DNA of 64,000 nucleotides, taken from NCBI GenBank assembly GCA_000613465.1, contig BAJA01000022.1, forward strand, positions 23,591-87,590, in the 5' to 3' direction. The notes beneath the pieces were generated by a model, which saw nothing but the letters and a program-made list of their open reading frames with translations, was not told where the DNA came from and did not search any database. This DNA is from Bacteroides nordii WAL 11050 = JCM 12987. GTDB taxonomy: Bacteria; Bacteroidota; Bacteroidia; Bacteroidales; Bacteroidaceae. Numbering within the stretch: the stretch's first letter is position 1; the number at the start of each line of letters is the position of its first letter. Shown piece after piece: positions 56,313 to 64,000 of the stretch. Position numbers and translations under genes: made by a program.

Positions 56313-57150
56313 TTAAATCCATGTCAATGCGTACAGATAAACTACTGCTGGAGGTATCGCCATCAATGCACTATCAAACCGGTCTAACATACCACCATGT
56401 CCAGGAAGAATAGACCCGGAGTCTTTGATGTGAAGTTGGCGTTTTAATAATGATTCTGTAAGATCCCCCCAGGTACCAAAAACTACTACTACCAATGCGA
56501 GTCCCGCCCATTCTGCTACGCTCATAATCGGGAAGAAATGAGCAAATACAAAAGACGAAGCTATTGATACCATGCCTCCTCCAATAGAACCTTCCCACGA
56601 TTTTTTAGGAGATACGTTCAAAAAGACGATGCTTTCCTATTAATGAACCTACACAATAAGCTCCTGTGTCACTCAACCAGATGAAGACGAAAATAGATAA
56701 CGGCAATATCCGGTTGTAGCTTACAGAGGAATCTTCCGGATTATTGTGAAAAGCCAATGCACTCAATAAAGCGAAGGGTAATGCAATGTATAGTTGACTC
56801 AACATAGAGAAAGCCCAATTGAGCACAGGGCTTTCCTTCTTCAGATACAGTTCGCTAATCATCATGTAGAGAAGCAAAAGTAAATAAGGAAGGAATATTT
56901 TAGAGTCTGATGCATCAATGCAGAATCCCATTATAGCCAGAAACAGATAAGCTCCGCCCAACATGATAATGTTCTTATTGACGCTGACACCTTCTATATG
57001 ATTGACCAGGCTACCAAATTCCCGTATTGTTAGAGCACTGATTACTATAAAAAGTGCTCCGAAACTGAATGGGTGATAGAGAATGCATCCTACCAATATG
57101 GCTACAAATAGTACCCCTGTGATCGCTCTTTGTATAAAATTGTTTTTCAA
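56313..57150 (-). CDS. cdsA: Phosphatidate cytidylyltransferase, frameshifted
   Basis: Makes CDP-diacylglycerol from phosphatidate and CTP, the entry to phospholipid synthesis. About 279 residues joined, with eight TM segments. The first frame ends at 56605 after IGKHRLFERIS; the other frame continues as SPKKSWEGSIGG, the conserved S-x-K-K-S-x-E motif of the family, and ends in the signature LKRQLHIKDSGSILPGHGG and LDRFDSALMAIP. One base is missing at about 56607-56612 (TCCT expected as TCTCCT). An essential gene, so the break is most likely not real. It is 12 bp after ftsH. Confidence 0.93.
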
Positions 57151-57162
57151 CGTGTTTAGATT

Positions 57163-59193
57163 TTAATTTTGTAATTCGGTAACCGGTGTTTCTGCTGAGG
57201 CTTCAGCTTCCTTTTTGGCTTCCTTCTCTTCGTTCATTTTCTTTTCAAGAGCTTTCTCTGCATCTGCAGCGTCTTTACTTTCTTTAGCTGCCATGATTTC
57301 TTCAGAGCGTGATGCCCATGGACGTTTACCAAAGATACGTTCTACATCCTCCGCAAAGATAACTTCTTTGTCTATTAACAATTGAGCCAATTGATTATGT
57401 CCGTCTTTATGTTCGGATAGAATCTGTTTAGCCCGTTCGTATTGTTCGTTGACCATCTTTTTTACTTCCTCGTCAATTAATTCAGCTGTCTTTTCACTAT
57501 AAGGACGATTGAAAGAATATTCATCATTGTTATAGTAACACAGATTAGGCAGTCTGTCGCTCATACCAAGATAAGCAATCATACCGTATGATTGTTTGGT
57601 GACGCGTTCTAAGTCGTTCATTGCTCCGGTTGAGATTCTTCCAAGGAATAAATCTTCTGCGGCACGTCCACCTAAAGTGGCACACATTTCATCAAGCATT
57701 TGCTCTTTGGTGGTGATTTGACGTTCTTCCGGTAAATACCAGGCAGCGCCTAATGCACGACCACGCGGTACAATGGTTACCTTTATCAATGGATTGGCAT
57801 ATTCAAGTAGCCAGGAAATGGCTGCATGACCTGCTTCGTGCAGCGCAATGGAACGGCGTTCAGCTTCGGTTGTTATTTTGGTTTTCTTTTCCAGACCACC
57901 AATGATACGGTCTACTGCATCCAGAAAATCTTGTTTACCAACAAAGCTCTTTCCATGGCGGGCTGCAATCAAGGCAGCTTCATTACATACATTGGCTATG
58001 TCTGCTCCTGAGAATCCAGGTGTCTGGCGAGCCAGTAAATCTACATCTACACTATCATCTATTTTAATAGGACGCAGGTGTACACCAAATACTTCTTTAC
58101 GTTCATTTAAGTCGGGCAGGTCTACATGGATTTGACGGTCGAAACGTCCGGCACGCAAAAGGGCTTTATCCAATACGTCTACACGATTGGTAGCGGCAAG
58201 GATAATAACGCCACTGTTAGAACCGAAACCATCCATTTCTGTCAAGAGCTGGTTCAATGTATTTTCGCGTTCATCATTTCCTCCCATTGCCGGGTTTTTA
58301 CCACGGGCACGTCCTACTGCATCAATTTCATCAATAAAAATGATACAGGGAGCTTTCTCTTTTGCCTGGCGAAAGAGGTCGCGAACTCGGGAAGCACCTA
58401 CACCAACAAACATTTCAACAAAGTCTGAACCTGCCAGAGAGAAAAACGGTACATTCGCTTCACCGGCCACCGCTTTGGCAAGCAGGGTTTTACCTGTTCC
58501 CGGAGGACCTACCAACAACGCACCTTTAGGAATCTTACCACCAAGGTCCGTATATTTCTGTGGTTGTTTCAGGAATTCTACAATCTCTTCCACTTCTTGT
58601 TTGGCCTCGGCAAGTCCTGCCACATCTTTAAATGTGATTTTAATAGCACCACCTTTTTCAAAAAGTTGTGCTTTGGACTTTCCTACATTGAATACTCCAC
58701 CGCTGCCTCCGCTTGCTCCACCACTCATTCGACGCATGAAGAATATCCACAGTCCGATGAGGAAGATGATCGGCAAGAAGTTTATCAGAATAGAACCAAA
58801 TATGTTGTTCTTTTTATCGTAGCTTATGGAACCATCAAAATGGCCTTCTTGTTTTTGGGCATCAATGAAATTACCAAGACTCTCACGTGTGGGAGCTTCA
58901 GTGGTAATCATTGGGTTTTTGCCAACGCGGGTTGAATCTTGTTTGAATACCTTGCCCACAAACTGCGGTTTGATAAATACTTCAACCGAACTGTCGTCAT
59001 ATCCTACTACTTTACTCACATACCCTTCACGAACGTACTGTTGGAATTCGTCGTAAGGAATCTGTTTGCTTATAGTACCTCCCTGATTACTCCACCAAAG
59101 GCCCAGGAGCATTAGGGCTATAATCATGTACATCCAGTTCAGATTGAACTTGGGCATATTTACTTTATTGGGTTTCTTGTTTTTATCTTCCAT
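57163..59193 (-). CDS. ftsH: ATP-dependent zinc metalloprotease FtsH
   Basis: Membrane AAA+ protease that degrades misfolded and regulatory membrane proteins. 676 residues. Two TM helices (about 17-34 and 134-154), a periplasmic loop, the AAA domain with Walker [18 protein letters not shown] (about 230), Walker [35 protein letters not shown], and the M41 zinc site [10 protein letters not shown] (about 452-461). It lies between rsfS and cdsA. Confidence 0.98.
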   Translation of the reverse strand: MEDKNKKPNKVNMPKFNLNWMYMIIALMLLGLWWSNQGGTISKQIPYDEFQQYVREGYVSKVVGYDDSSVEVFIKPQFVGKVFKQDSTRVGKNPMITTEAPTRESLGNFIDAQKQEGHFDGSISYDKKNNIFGSILINFLPIIFLIGLWIFFMRRMSGGASGGSGGVFNVGKSKAQLFEKGGAIKITFKDVAGLAEAKQEVEEIVEFLKQPQKYTDLGGKIPKGALLVGPPGTGKTLLAKAVAGEANVPFFSLAGSDFVEMFVGVGASRVRDLFRQAKEKAPCIIFIDEIDAVGRARGKNPAMGGNDERENTLNQLLTEMDGFGSNSGVIILAATNRVDVLDKALLRAGRFDRQIHVDLPDLNERKEVFGVHLRPIKIDDSVDVDLLARQTPGFSGADIANVCNEAALIAARHGKSFVGKQDFLDAVDRIIGGLEKKTKITTEAERRSIALHEAGHAAISWLLEYANPLIKVTIVPRGRALGAAWYLPEERQITTKEQMLDEMCATLGGRAAEDLFLGRISTGAMNDLERVTKQSYGMIAYLGMSDRLPNLCYYNNDEYSFNRPYSEKTAELIDEEVKKMVNEQYERAKQILSEHKDGHNQLAQLLIDKEVIFAEDVERIFGKRPWASRSEEIMAAKESKDAADAEKALEKKMNEEKEAKKEAEASAETPVTELQN

Positions 59194-59202
59194 ATTGAAA
59201 AA

Positions 59203-59562
59203 TTAGTCAATGTCGGGGATCGTTGTTAACTTGGCATCCGCCCAAAGATTTTCCAGATTATAGAAATATCTGGTTTCGGGCAGGAATACGTGTACCAGCA
59301 CATCTGAATAATCCATAGCTACCCATTCGGCATTTCGCAGACCATCTATTGCAAATGGTTTAATGTCTGTGCCTTTCCGGGTGAAATCTTTGATTGAATC
59401 AACGATGGCTGTTATTTGGCTGGGTGAGTTACCTTGACAAATTACTAAATATTTGCATATTGTATCGCCAATATTTGTCAGGTCGGCTATAACGATGTTT
59501 TTACCTTTTTTCTCTTGAATTCCTTCTGTTATTTTTTCAATTAATATTTTCGTCTCGTTCAT
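59203..59562 (-). CDS. rsfS: Ribosome silencing factor RsfS
   Basis: Binds L14 and blocks subunit joining during starvation. 119 residues, the family length. Conserved segments are VIADLTNIGDTICKYLVICQ and the C-terminal EWVAMDYSDVLVHVFLPETR. It is first of rsfS-ftsH-cdsA; a minus-strand TATATTTG (59659-59666) is a possible -7 box about 100 bp upstream. Confidence 0.93.
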   Translation of the reverse strand: MNETKILIEKITEGIQEKKGKNIVIADLTNIGDTICKYLVICQGNSPSQITAIVDSIKDFTRKGTDIKPFAIDGLRNAEWVAMDYSDVLVHVFLPETRYFYNLENLWADAKLTTIPDID

Positions 59563-59868
59563 TTATCGGTTGAAATTTAATAATCAATGCTTTTACTTCT
59601 CTTTATAACAAGGAAGCTCTTGTCTTTGTTTCTTGCTATATTAACATAATATAGGTTACAAATATACGCTGAATTCTTGTATCAAAGAAAGTTATGTCGT
59701 AAAACTCTTCTTTTTTTGTGTTTTTTAGGGATGTATCTTTAAAAATAGGGAGGACATCATTGATTTTTTGCAAAAAAAAATATGTGAAATGTTTGAAATT
59801 CCCAAATTCTTTGTATCTTTGCACCCGCAAACGAGAAACAACGGAGTCGATCGTTGAAAAATAAGTAT
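59563..59868 (+). promoter_or_regulatory. Intergenic region rsfS to tRNA-Gln, with tRNA promoter
   Basis: 306 bp. Plus-strand promoter: -33 TTTG (59792-59795) and -7 TATCTTTGC (59814-59822) with 18 bp between, 47 bp before the tRNA. A possible minus-strand -7 box for rsfS is at 59659-59666. No gene seen. Confidence 0.6.
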
Positions 59869-59939
59869 TGGGCTATGGTGTAATGGTAACACTACAGATT
59901 CTGGTCCTGTCATTTCTGGTTCGAGTCCAGATAGCCCAA
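59869..59939 (+). tRNA. tRNA-Gln (anticodon CTG)
   Basis: 71 nt. The acceptor stem TGGGCTA pairs with TAGCCCA and the discriminator is A. The D arm is TGGTGTAATGGTAACAC. The anticodon loop TTCTGGT sits in the stem ACAGA/CCTGT, with an A-C mismatch at the loop-closing pair. The T arm is TCTGG/CCAGA around TTCGAGT. The tyrosine recombinase gene starts 177 bp beyond its 3' end, the usual sign of integration into a tRNA. Confidence 0.92.
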
Positions 59940-59962
59940 CAACACTACAGTTAATTACAGAT

Positions 59963-60000
59963 AAAAAGCCGCTAAAATTGCATTTTTAGCGGCTTTTTTT
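59963..60000 (+). terminator. Terminator after tRNA-Gln
   Basis: AAAAAGCCGCTAAAA and TTTTTAGCGGCTTTTTTT form a strong stem with T-run 24 bp past the tRNA. Confidence 0.85.
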
Positions 60001-60115
60001 GTATCCGATAGTAATGTAACCGAAAAAAGATAACAGCGATTCGGTGACATTTGCGGTGACAAGTATCGCTTCTTCTCATTCTTTTTTTAATGAATTCATC
60101 TAAAACCAATAACAG

Positions 60116-61369
60116 ATGAATAAGAAGCAAACTTTTTCCGTGCTCTTCTGGATTAGGAAGGGGAGAGGCATCGGAAATCTGTCACCACTCTTTTGCCGGG
60201 TCACAATCAACGGCCAAAGATACGAAATTCCTACGAATTTTAATCTGAATCCTGAAAGCTGGTCATCAGCCGCCCAAAAGTCGCTTGGAAAAACAGCGAC
60301 TGACAAAGGGGCAAATCGAGCTATTGAGGATATTAAAGTAGTCATCGAAGAAACTGTAGCAAAAATACGGCAAAAGAACTACACGCTCAATATTGAGAAT
60401 TTTCGGCTTATGTTCCGCGCGCAGGATAATGAGTATTCCACTATTAAAACACTCTTCGATTACCATGCTGTCATGGAGAAAAAGAACCTACGCGCTATCA
60501 CGTTTGTAGGTTACGCTATCACGAAGCAACATCTGCTTAATTTCGTCCGTATAAAATTTCACGTCTCCGATTTTGATATCAATGCAATTGATAAGGCGTT
60601 CGTTTATGAATTCTTTGCTTACTTGCAAGGATTCAAGAGGCAAGACGATGTACGTCTTTGTACTGTTAATGGTGCGCTGAAACACATACAACGCTTTAAA
60701 AAAGTAATGGGTATTGCGCTGGAAAATGAATGGATTAATAAGAATCCGGTTACTGCGCTACATGCTAAGAAAAATAAGGTAGAAAAGGGCTTTTTGTCTA
60801 AAAAAGAAATAAAAGCTATCGAAGAGGTGACGTTAAAGCCTAATTATGGCATTGTGAGGGATATTTTCCTGTTTGCGGTCTATACCGGTATCTGCTATGC
60901 CGATATCTGCAATCTTACAAATGATAATATTAGTATTGGAATTGATAAGAGTTTGTGGCTGAACTTTAACCGACAGAAAACAGATACCCGGGTATCTCTT
61001 CCTTTATTAGAACCCGCGCATACTATATTAACAAGGTATGAAGCCTATAATAATCACAGAAAGAATGGGCGGATTTTCCCGATTCCTCCCAATCAGGTCG
61101 TTAATCGTTACCTCAAAACGATAGCCAGGGAAGCCGGAATAGATAAAACGATAACATTTCACATGGCAAGGCACACATTCGCAACGACCATTACGTTAGC
61201 CAATGGTGTACCTATTGAAAGCGTATCTAAGATGTTGGGACACACCAATCTTACCACCACGCAGATATACGCAAAGGTGGTAGATACAAAAATAATGGAT
61301 GATATGGCCGCATTGAAAGATATGTATAAGAAGAAAGAGTCAACAACCCCTAAAGCCGTAAACGAATGA
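60116..61369 (+). CDS. Tyrosine recombinase (integrase) of an integrated element
   Basis: 417 residues. An arm-binding domain (about 5-95), a SAM-like core-binding domain (about 105-205) and the catalytic domain (about 215-405). The C-terminal catalytic set is HMARHTFATTI (HxxR), LGHTNLTTTQIY (H, and the nucleophile Tyr at about 390). In box I, YTGICYADICNLT, the usual Arg after TG is replaced, as in IntDOT-like recombinases of Bacteroides. A Lys is present in RQKTDTRVSLP. It is the first gene of the element at tRNA-Gln; the next gene overlaps its stop by 4 bp. Function as integrase is safe; mobility today is not shown. Confidence 0.93.
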   Translation: MNKKQTFSVLFWIRKGRGIGNLSPLFCRVTINGQRYEIPTNFNLNPESWSSAAQKSLGKTATDKGANRAIEDIKVVIEETVAKIRQKNYTLNIENFRLMFRAQDNEYSTIKTLFDYHAVMEKKNLRAITFVGYAITKQHLLNFVRIKFHVSDFDINAIDKAFVYEFFAYLQGFKRQDDVRLCTVNGALKHIQRFKKVMGIALENEWINKNPVTALHAKKNKVEKGFLSKKEIKAIEEVTLKPNYGIVRDIFLFAVYTGICYADICNLTNDNISIGIDKSLWLNFNRQKTDTRVSLPLLEPAHTILTRYEAYNNHRKNGRIFPIPPNQVVNRYLKTIAREAGIDKTITFHMARHTFATTITLANGVPIESVSKMLGHTNLTTTQIYAKVVDTKIMDDMAALKDMYKKKESTTPKAVNE

Positions 61370-61596
61370 AGGATAGCAAAATTGAAGAAGCCTTTAGAGG
61401 TTTAGGAAGAACAGAGAAAGCGAAGTTTGTTTCGCAGAATATTGATTATGCAAATGCTGATGCAGTTGCTAAGTATGTAAGTGGCTATCTATTCGATGTC
61501 CTTAATGATGTCGGAGATGATGAGTATATAGCAGCGTATCTCAGAAAAAAGGGATATGAAGTAAACAAAACAAGAATAACCCTCAAAACAATATAG
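61366..61596 (+). CDS. Small protein of unknown function
   Basis: 76 residues, soluble, acidic in the middle, no signal. It overlaps the integrase stop (ATGA), so it is translationally coupled. The helical segment GDDEYIAAYLRKKGYEV at about 51-67 is its only recognisable structure. It may regulate the element; no family recognised. Confidence 0.65.
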   Translation: MKDSKIEEAFRGLGRTEKAKFVSQNIDYANADAVAKYVSGYLFDVLNDVGDDEYIAAYLRKKGYEVNKTRITLKTI

Positions 61597-61608
61597 AAAG
61601 GAGTAAAA

Positions 61609-61779
61609 ATGGCAAGAACAATTTATGAAAACATTGGTGTTGAATTCGTTTTGGAAGAAATAGACGAATATGAAGCAAAAATCAAGGTTAATGACAAAAC
61701 TCTGATTTATATATCTAGAGAACAAGAGGCTGAATTTGAGGAAGAACTTAAAAAGTTATTCGACAAATATAGAATTTAA
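61609..61779 (+). CDS. Small acidic protein, unknown function
   Basis: 56 residues (MARTIYENIGVEFVLEEIDE to ...LFDKYRI). A good ribosome-binding site, AAAGGAG, lies 7 bp before the ATG, which is unusually strong for Bacteroides. Beta-rich first half, helical end. It fills the gap between the two neighbouring small ORFs in the same direction. No family recognised. Confidence 0.6.
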   Translation: MARTIYENIGVEFVLEEIDEYEAKIKVNDKTLIYISREQEAEFEEELKKLFDKYRI

Positions 61780-61797
61780 TTTATAATTAAATAAGGT

Positions 61798-62043
61798 ATG
61801 AGTAAAGAAGTAAAAGAAATAGTACGTGTTGGCTTTGCCAAACATATAGCACTATTGGGCTATACAAAATCAGAGAACATTATGTTCCCGTCCAGTGCTC
61901 AAATGCAAATATACGATACCGAAGATGAACCATTCGAAGATTGTACAGAAGCGTATGTGGACTTCTTTACAGAAGAACAGGTCGATAATTTGATAGAAGC
62001 ATTGAAACGAGTAAAGGAATCATTCAAATCAATACAGAATTGA
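61798..62043 (+). CDS. Small acidic protein, unknown function
   Basis: 81 residues. Acidic middle (TEDEP-like DTEDEPFEDCTEAYVDF) and a C-terminal helix (QVDNLIEALKRVKESFKSIQ). 18 bp after the previous small gene. It shares size, charge and place with its neighbour; proteins of this kind are common in the early region of integrated elements, and one may mimic DNA. That is speculation. No known family. Confidence 0.6.
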   Translation: MSKEVKEIVRVGFAKHIALLGYTKSENIMFPSSAQMQIYDTEDEPFEDCTEAYVDFFTEEQVDNLIEALKRVKESFKSIQN

Positions 62044-62072
62044 ACAAATTATCAAATAAAAAAGCAATAAAG

Positions 62073-62321
62073 ATGAAAACCAAAAGATTGATTGAAATGC
62101 AAGCGCCGACGGCGCTGCTGAAACTGGCGGAAGTAGAAGTAGAAAAAGAATATCTACGGTCTGCGGATGTGATGAAACTGTTCTCCATCAGCGACTCAAC
62201 ACTGAAGAACCTGAGACGGTCTGGAGAGCTCCCTTGTTACCGGCTCGGGAAAACGTATCTCTATAAGCGTGAAGAGATTGAGGCCTGTATGAAGAAGCTC
62301 ACCGAAAGTGACGAAGATTAA
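62073..62321 (+). CDS. HTH (MerR-like) DNA-binding protein, possible excisionase
   Basis: 82 residues from ATG 62073; a TTG at 62040 overlapping the previous stop is also possible. A winged-helix/HTH_17 domain at about 29-76: YLRSADVMKLFSISDSTLKN, LRRSGELPCYRLGKTYLYKR. Such proteins next to integrases serve as recombination directionality factors or as replication regulators. It is 19 bp upstream of the replication protein gene. Confidence 0.8.
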   Translation: MKTKRLIEMQAPTALLKLAEVEVEKEYLRSADVMKLFSISDSTLKNLRRSGELPCYRLGKTYLYKREEIEACMKKLTESDED

Positions 62322-62340
62322 CCAATGAACTAATACCATT

Positions 62341-63276
62341 ATGAGTAAAAACGGATTCTCTTATTATAAAGCGGAAACAGACCGCTATCAGGATATCAAG
62401 ATCAAGCGGCTGAAAAAGCGTTACGGGTGTGACGGCTATGCCGTCTACCAATATGCGCTCAATGAGATATATCGTGTCGAGGGCTGTTACATCCGCTGGA
62501 CGGAGGATCAACTCTTTGATTGTGCAGACTACTGGGGGCTCTCGGAAGCACGTGTTAAGGAGATTATTGATTATTGTGCGGAGATATGCCTGTTCAATAC
62601 GCTGATCTGGAAGAACCAGTGCATACTGACGGCACGCGCCATCCAGTCGCGCTACCTTGATATCTGCAAGGTGTCGAAGAAGAAAGCATATATCCCGATG
62701 GATATTATACTGGTAGAACCGCAACAGGAGATGAAACAGCCGGAGCCGATGCCGTTGTTCTCGGCAGAAGTGCAACCCGCTGCCGGAACGGGACAAAATG
62801 CACCAATGCCGGAAACTGTTTTCCAGAATCTTCCGGAAACATTCCAGAATACTCCGGAATACTCTGGAAATATTCCTGAAAAAAACGACAAAGAAAAGAA
62901 AAAGAAAGAAAATACCCCCTCTATCCCCCCGGTACGTTCCGGAGAACTCTCGGAGGAGGAGGCGAAAAAATTGCTTCGCTCTGTTGGATTGGATAGAAAC
63001 GGGATATGCCCGGCACAGGCAGCTGCGCCGCCACCGCCATCGGATAAACCGCGCAACCCGCACGGGCTGCTGGAGGCGTTAAAGTCATTCGGACTATCAC
63101 AAGTTGAGTTGGAGGAGGTGCTCCGGCTGTCACGGCACGGGGAGATAGATAACCCTGTGTGGGGGATTTTGAATGAAATCCGGACGAGCAAAAAAATTAA
63201 ATTTCCGCGGCTATTTCTTTTGTCGAGGCTGCGGGGCGCGATGGGCGAAGTGGTGAAGAAGGCGGCGGCATCGTAA
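62341..63276 (+). CDS. DUF4373 (Lin1244/Lin1753-like) replication-type protein
   Basis: 311 residues. The N-terminal DUF4373 domain (about 5-120: KAETDRYQDIKIKRLKKRYG, CDGYAVYQYALNEIYRVEGC, cited in parts) is typical of phage and mobile-element replication proteins. A Pro/Asn/Glu linker (about 145-205) with QNLPETFQNTPEYSGNIPE repeats follows. A Lys/Glu-rich run (KNDKEKKKKEN) and a C-terminal winged-helix-like domain come next (HGLLEALKSFGLSQVELEEV, DNPVWGILNEIRTS). The linker DNA forms the iteron array described separately. The function as initiator or helicase loader is inferred from family and context. Confidence 0.82.
   Translation: MSKNGFSYYKAETDRYQDIKIKRLKKRYGCDGYAVYQYALNEIYRVEGCYIRWTEDQLFDCADYWGLSEARVKEIIDYCAEICLFNTLIWKNQCILTARAIQSRYLDICKVSKKKAYIPMDIILVEPQQEMKQPEPMPLFSAEVQPAAGTGQNAPMPETVFQNLPETFQNTPEYSGNIPEKNDKEKKKKENTPSIPPVRSGELSEEEAKKLLRSVGLDRNGICPAQAAAPPPPSDKPRNPHGLLEALKSFGLSQVELEEVLRLSRHGEIDNPVWGILNEIRTSKKIKFPRLFLLSRLRGAMGEVVKKAAAS
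62821..62912. repeat. Iteron array TTCCNGAA and A-rich tract inside the replication gene
   Basis: Six 8-bp near-palindromes TTCC(A/G/T)GAA or a close variant start at 62821, 62831, 62842, 62852, 62862 and 62873. Steps are 10, 11, 10, 10 and 11 bp, one helical turn each. Directly after lies a 38-bp purine tract rich in A (62875-62912). Iterons plus an easily melted tract inside an initiator gene is the layout of several phage origins (lambda O is the classic case). Confidence 0.6.
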
Positions 63277-63370
63277 CGTAAAGTGTTCACTTCCGGTAAG
63301 TTACAATTATAATAACCGTTAGTGACGGAATGATTTATCACGAATGTAATTAACAATAATACAGCGAATT

Positions 63371-63562
63371 ATGAGTGAGACAAACGTGGTGTACTATCCG
63401 CGCCGAATGCGTGTAGGATGGTGCGTGGCCCACACTGTCAGGGTGATGGGCGTGGTAATTGAACGCTACGGACAGCGGGCAGCGACGTATCCGGAAGCCT
63501 GCCGGCTGGCCGAATCGATGAATAAACAGACCGGGAACGGCCATAACAAAAAAACGGAATGA
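63371..63562 (+). CDS. Small protein of unknown function
   Basis: 63 residues, basic, no signal. YYPRRMRVGWCVAHTVRVMG and YPEACRLAESMNKQTGNGHN are its main parts. It overlaps the next gene by 4 bp (ATGA). No family recognised. The 94-bp gap before it (63277-63370) holds no promoter that I can identify. Confidence 0.65.
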   Translation: MSETNVVYYPRRMRVGWCVAHTVRVMGVVIERYGQRAATYPEACRLAESMNKQTGNGHNKKTE

Positions 63563-63825
63563 GAGAAAAAGCAAGTACACTGACACTCAGGCTATATGCC
63601 GATGAAGCGGCCCAGCTGGAGATCGTGAAACAGCAGGTAGGTAAGCAGACCGGGAGTGAGGCAATCAAGTACGTGATTCGGGAGTACCCTCGATTCTGTG
63701 CACACTACAAGCAACAGGCAAAGGAGTGGCAGGAGAAGGAACGGAAGTACCAGGAACAGGAGTGGGAGATCAGGGAACTGAAGGAAGCGCTAAAGGTGGT
63801 GATGAAGTTCATCAGGGAGGACTGA
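63559..63825 (+). CDS. Small ribbon-helix-helix-like protein with coiled-coil tail
   Basis: 88 residues. The first 45 resemble a ribbon-helix-helix fold (STLTLRLYADEAAQLEIVKQ, QTGSEAIKYVIREYP). The rest is a charged coiled coil (QQAKEWQEKERKYQEQEWEI, RELKEALKVV). Proteins of this plan in mobile elements act in mobilisation (MobC-like) or as regulators. Neither is established here. The TGATAGCA box region begins at its stop codon. Confidence 0.65.
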   Translation: MREKASTLTLRLYADEAAQLEIVKQQVGKQTGSEAIKYVIREYPRFCAHYKQQAKEWQEKERKYQEQEWEIRELKEALKVVMKFIRED

Positions 63826-64000
63826 TAGCAGATCTCTCCGGAAGCAACTCTCGAGCTGAGCGAATCTGATAGCAGATTGTTGTGGCCAGGTTCGCCGGCT
63901 GCCGTGAAAGTGATAGCAATTCTATCGGATATCGCATTGATCAGGAAGAGATCCTGTCAGGTGGGTGATAGCAGCGTTGCATCTGAGTGTCTACCGCTCA
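63823..64000. repeat. TGATAGCA boxes spaced 44, 44 and 55 bp, region cut by window end
   Basis: TGATAGCA begins at 63823 (including the TGA stop of the previous gene), 63867, 63911 and 63966. All steps are multiples of 11. The third box starts a small hairpin, GATAG-CAATT-CTATC. A second hairpin CAGGA-AGAGA-TCCTG lies at about 63941-63955. No ORF explains the stretch. Sequence between the boxes is not conserved. Confidence 0.5.

Larger units (their letters stand above)
60116..64000. mobile_element. Left part of an integrated element at tRNA-Gln
   Basis: Genes on the plus strand only: integrase, three small ORFs, HTH protein, DUF4373-type replication protein, two small ORFs, then a box-repeat region. 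Base composition becomes GC-richer from about 62.1 kb than in the chromosome to the left. The right boundary and attR are outside the window, and there are no capsid or conjugation genes here, so prophage, mobilisable or conjugative element cannot be decided. Confidence 0.75.

Noticed and set aside
62299..63356. Minus-strand ORFs of 254 and 234 residues opposite the replication gene
   Set aside because: Arg- and Pro-rich shadow frames of the DUF4373 gene; composition does not look like protein.
63823..64000. CRISPR array at the right edge
   Set aside because: The repeated part is only 8 bp, the steps are unequal (44, 44, 55), and no cas gene is near.
63823..64000. TIGR-type guide array
   Set aside because: CTGATAGC has some likeness to box C/D elements, but there is no repeat-spacer order, no effector gene in the window, and the array is cut off; not supportable.

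Overview
The window reads as a chromosomal segment of a gut Bacteroidales bacterium, most likely Bacteroides. The reasons are SusC/SusD with an ECF sigma/FecR pair, a NigD-like lipoprotein, PorX/PorW homologues, DUF5683 and DUF3822 proteins, and many promoters of the Bacteroides type (TAnnTTTGC at -7). Species cannot be fixed from sequence alone.

Layout. 1-5.1 kb (minus strand): PorX response regulator (cut by the window edge), PorW lipoprotein, an ABC-3 metal permease and a small membrane protein. 5.2-6.5 kb: aroA. 6.6-9.7 kb: a plus-strand metal-uptake-like operon (His-rich membrane protein, TonB receptor, His-rich DUF4625 lipoprotein) behind a palindromic operator that covers the -33 element. 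10.0 kb: tRNA-Pro. 10.4-14 kb: an AraC regulator overlapping a large sensor kinase. 14-15 kb: aroB. 15.1-18.4 kb: a membrane protein and an outer-membrane beta-barrel protein. 18.8-20.2 kb: cardiolipin synthase. 20.6-24.1 kb: rsmD, DUF3822, a membrane-anchored protein and an ATP-dependent helicase. 24.1-25.8 kb: two Ig-like lipoproteins.

26.3-42.6 kb is a polysaccharide utilisation locus for high-mannose N-glycans, read on the minus strand: GH92, ECF sigma, FecR anti-sigma, GH92, SusC with an STN domain, SusD, and a GH85 endo-beta-N-acetylglucosaminidase with a type IX secretion sorting domain. The enzyme set implies release of the glycan by GH85, import by SusCD and mannose trimming by the GH92 enzymes.

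42.8-59.6 kb is housekeeping: alaS, an M23 peptidase, a MerR regulator, a RelA/SpoT enzyme, mltD, DUF5683, parB, parA, surE, lpxB, a NigD-like lipoprotein, cdsA, ftsH and rsfS. At 59.87 kb a tRNA-Gln is followed directly by a tyrosine recombinase, which opens an integrated element running off the right edge (HTH protein, DUF4373-type replication protein, small ORFs).

Two things stand out. First, at least thirteen single-base frame changes break ten genes, including ones that are normally essential (cdsA); this looks like error in the sequence rather than mass pseudogenisation, so these genes are annotated as one locus each. Second, there is unexplained repeat structure: three intergenic arrays of about four units with exact 22- or 23-bp periods and both orientations (18.56, 20.31, 36.16 kb); a 31-bp palindromic REP-like element inside and after porW; 8-bp tandem repeats around the porW start; helically phased iterons inside the replication gene of the integrated element; and TGATAGCA boxes spaced 44, 44 and 55 bp at the right edge.
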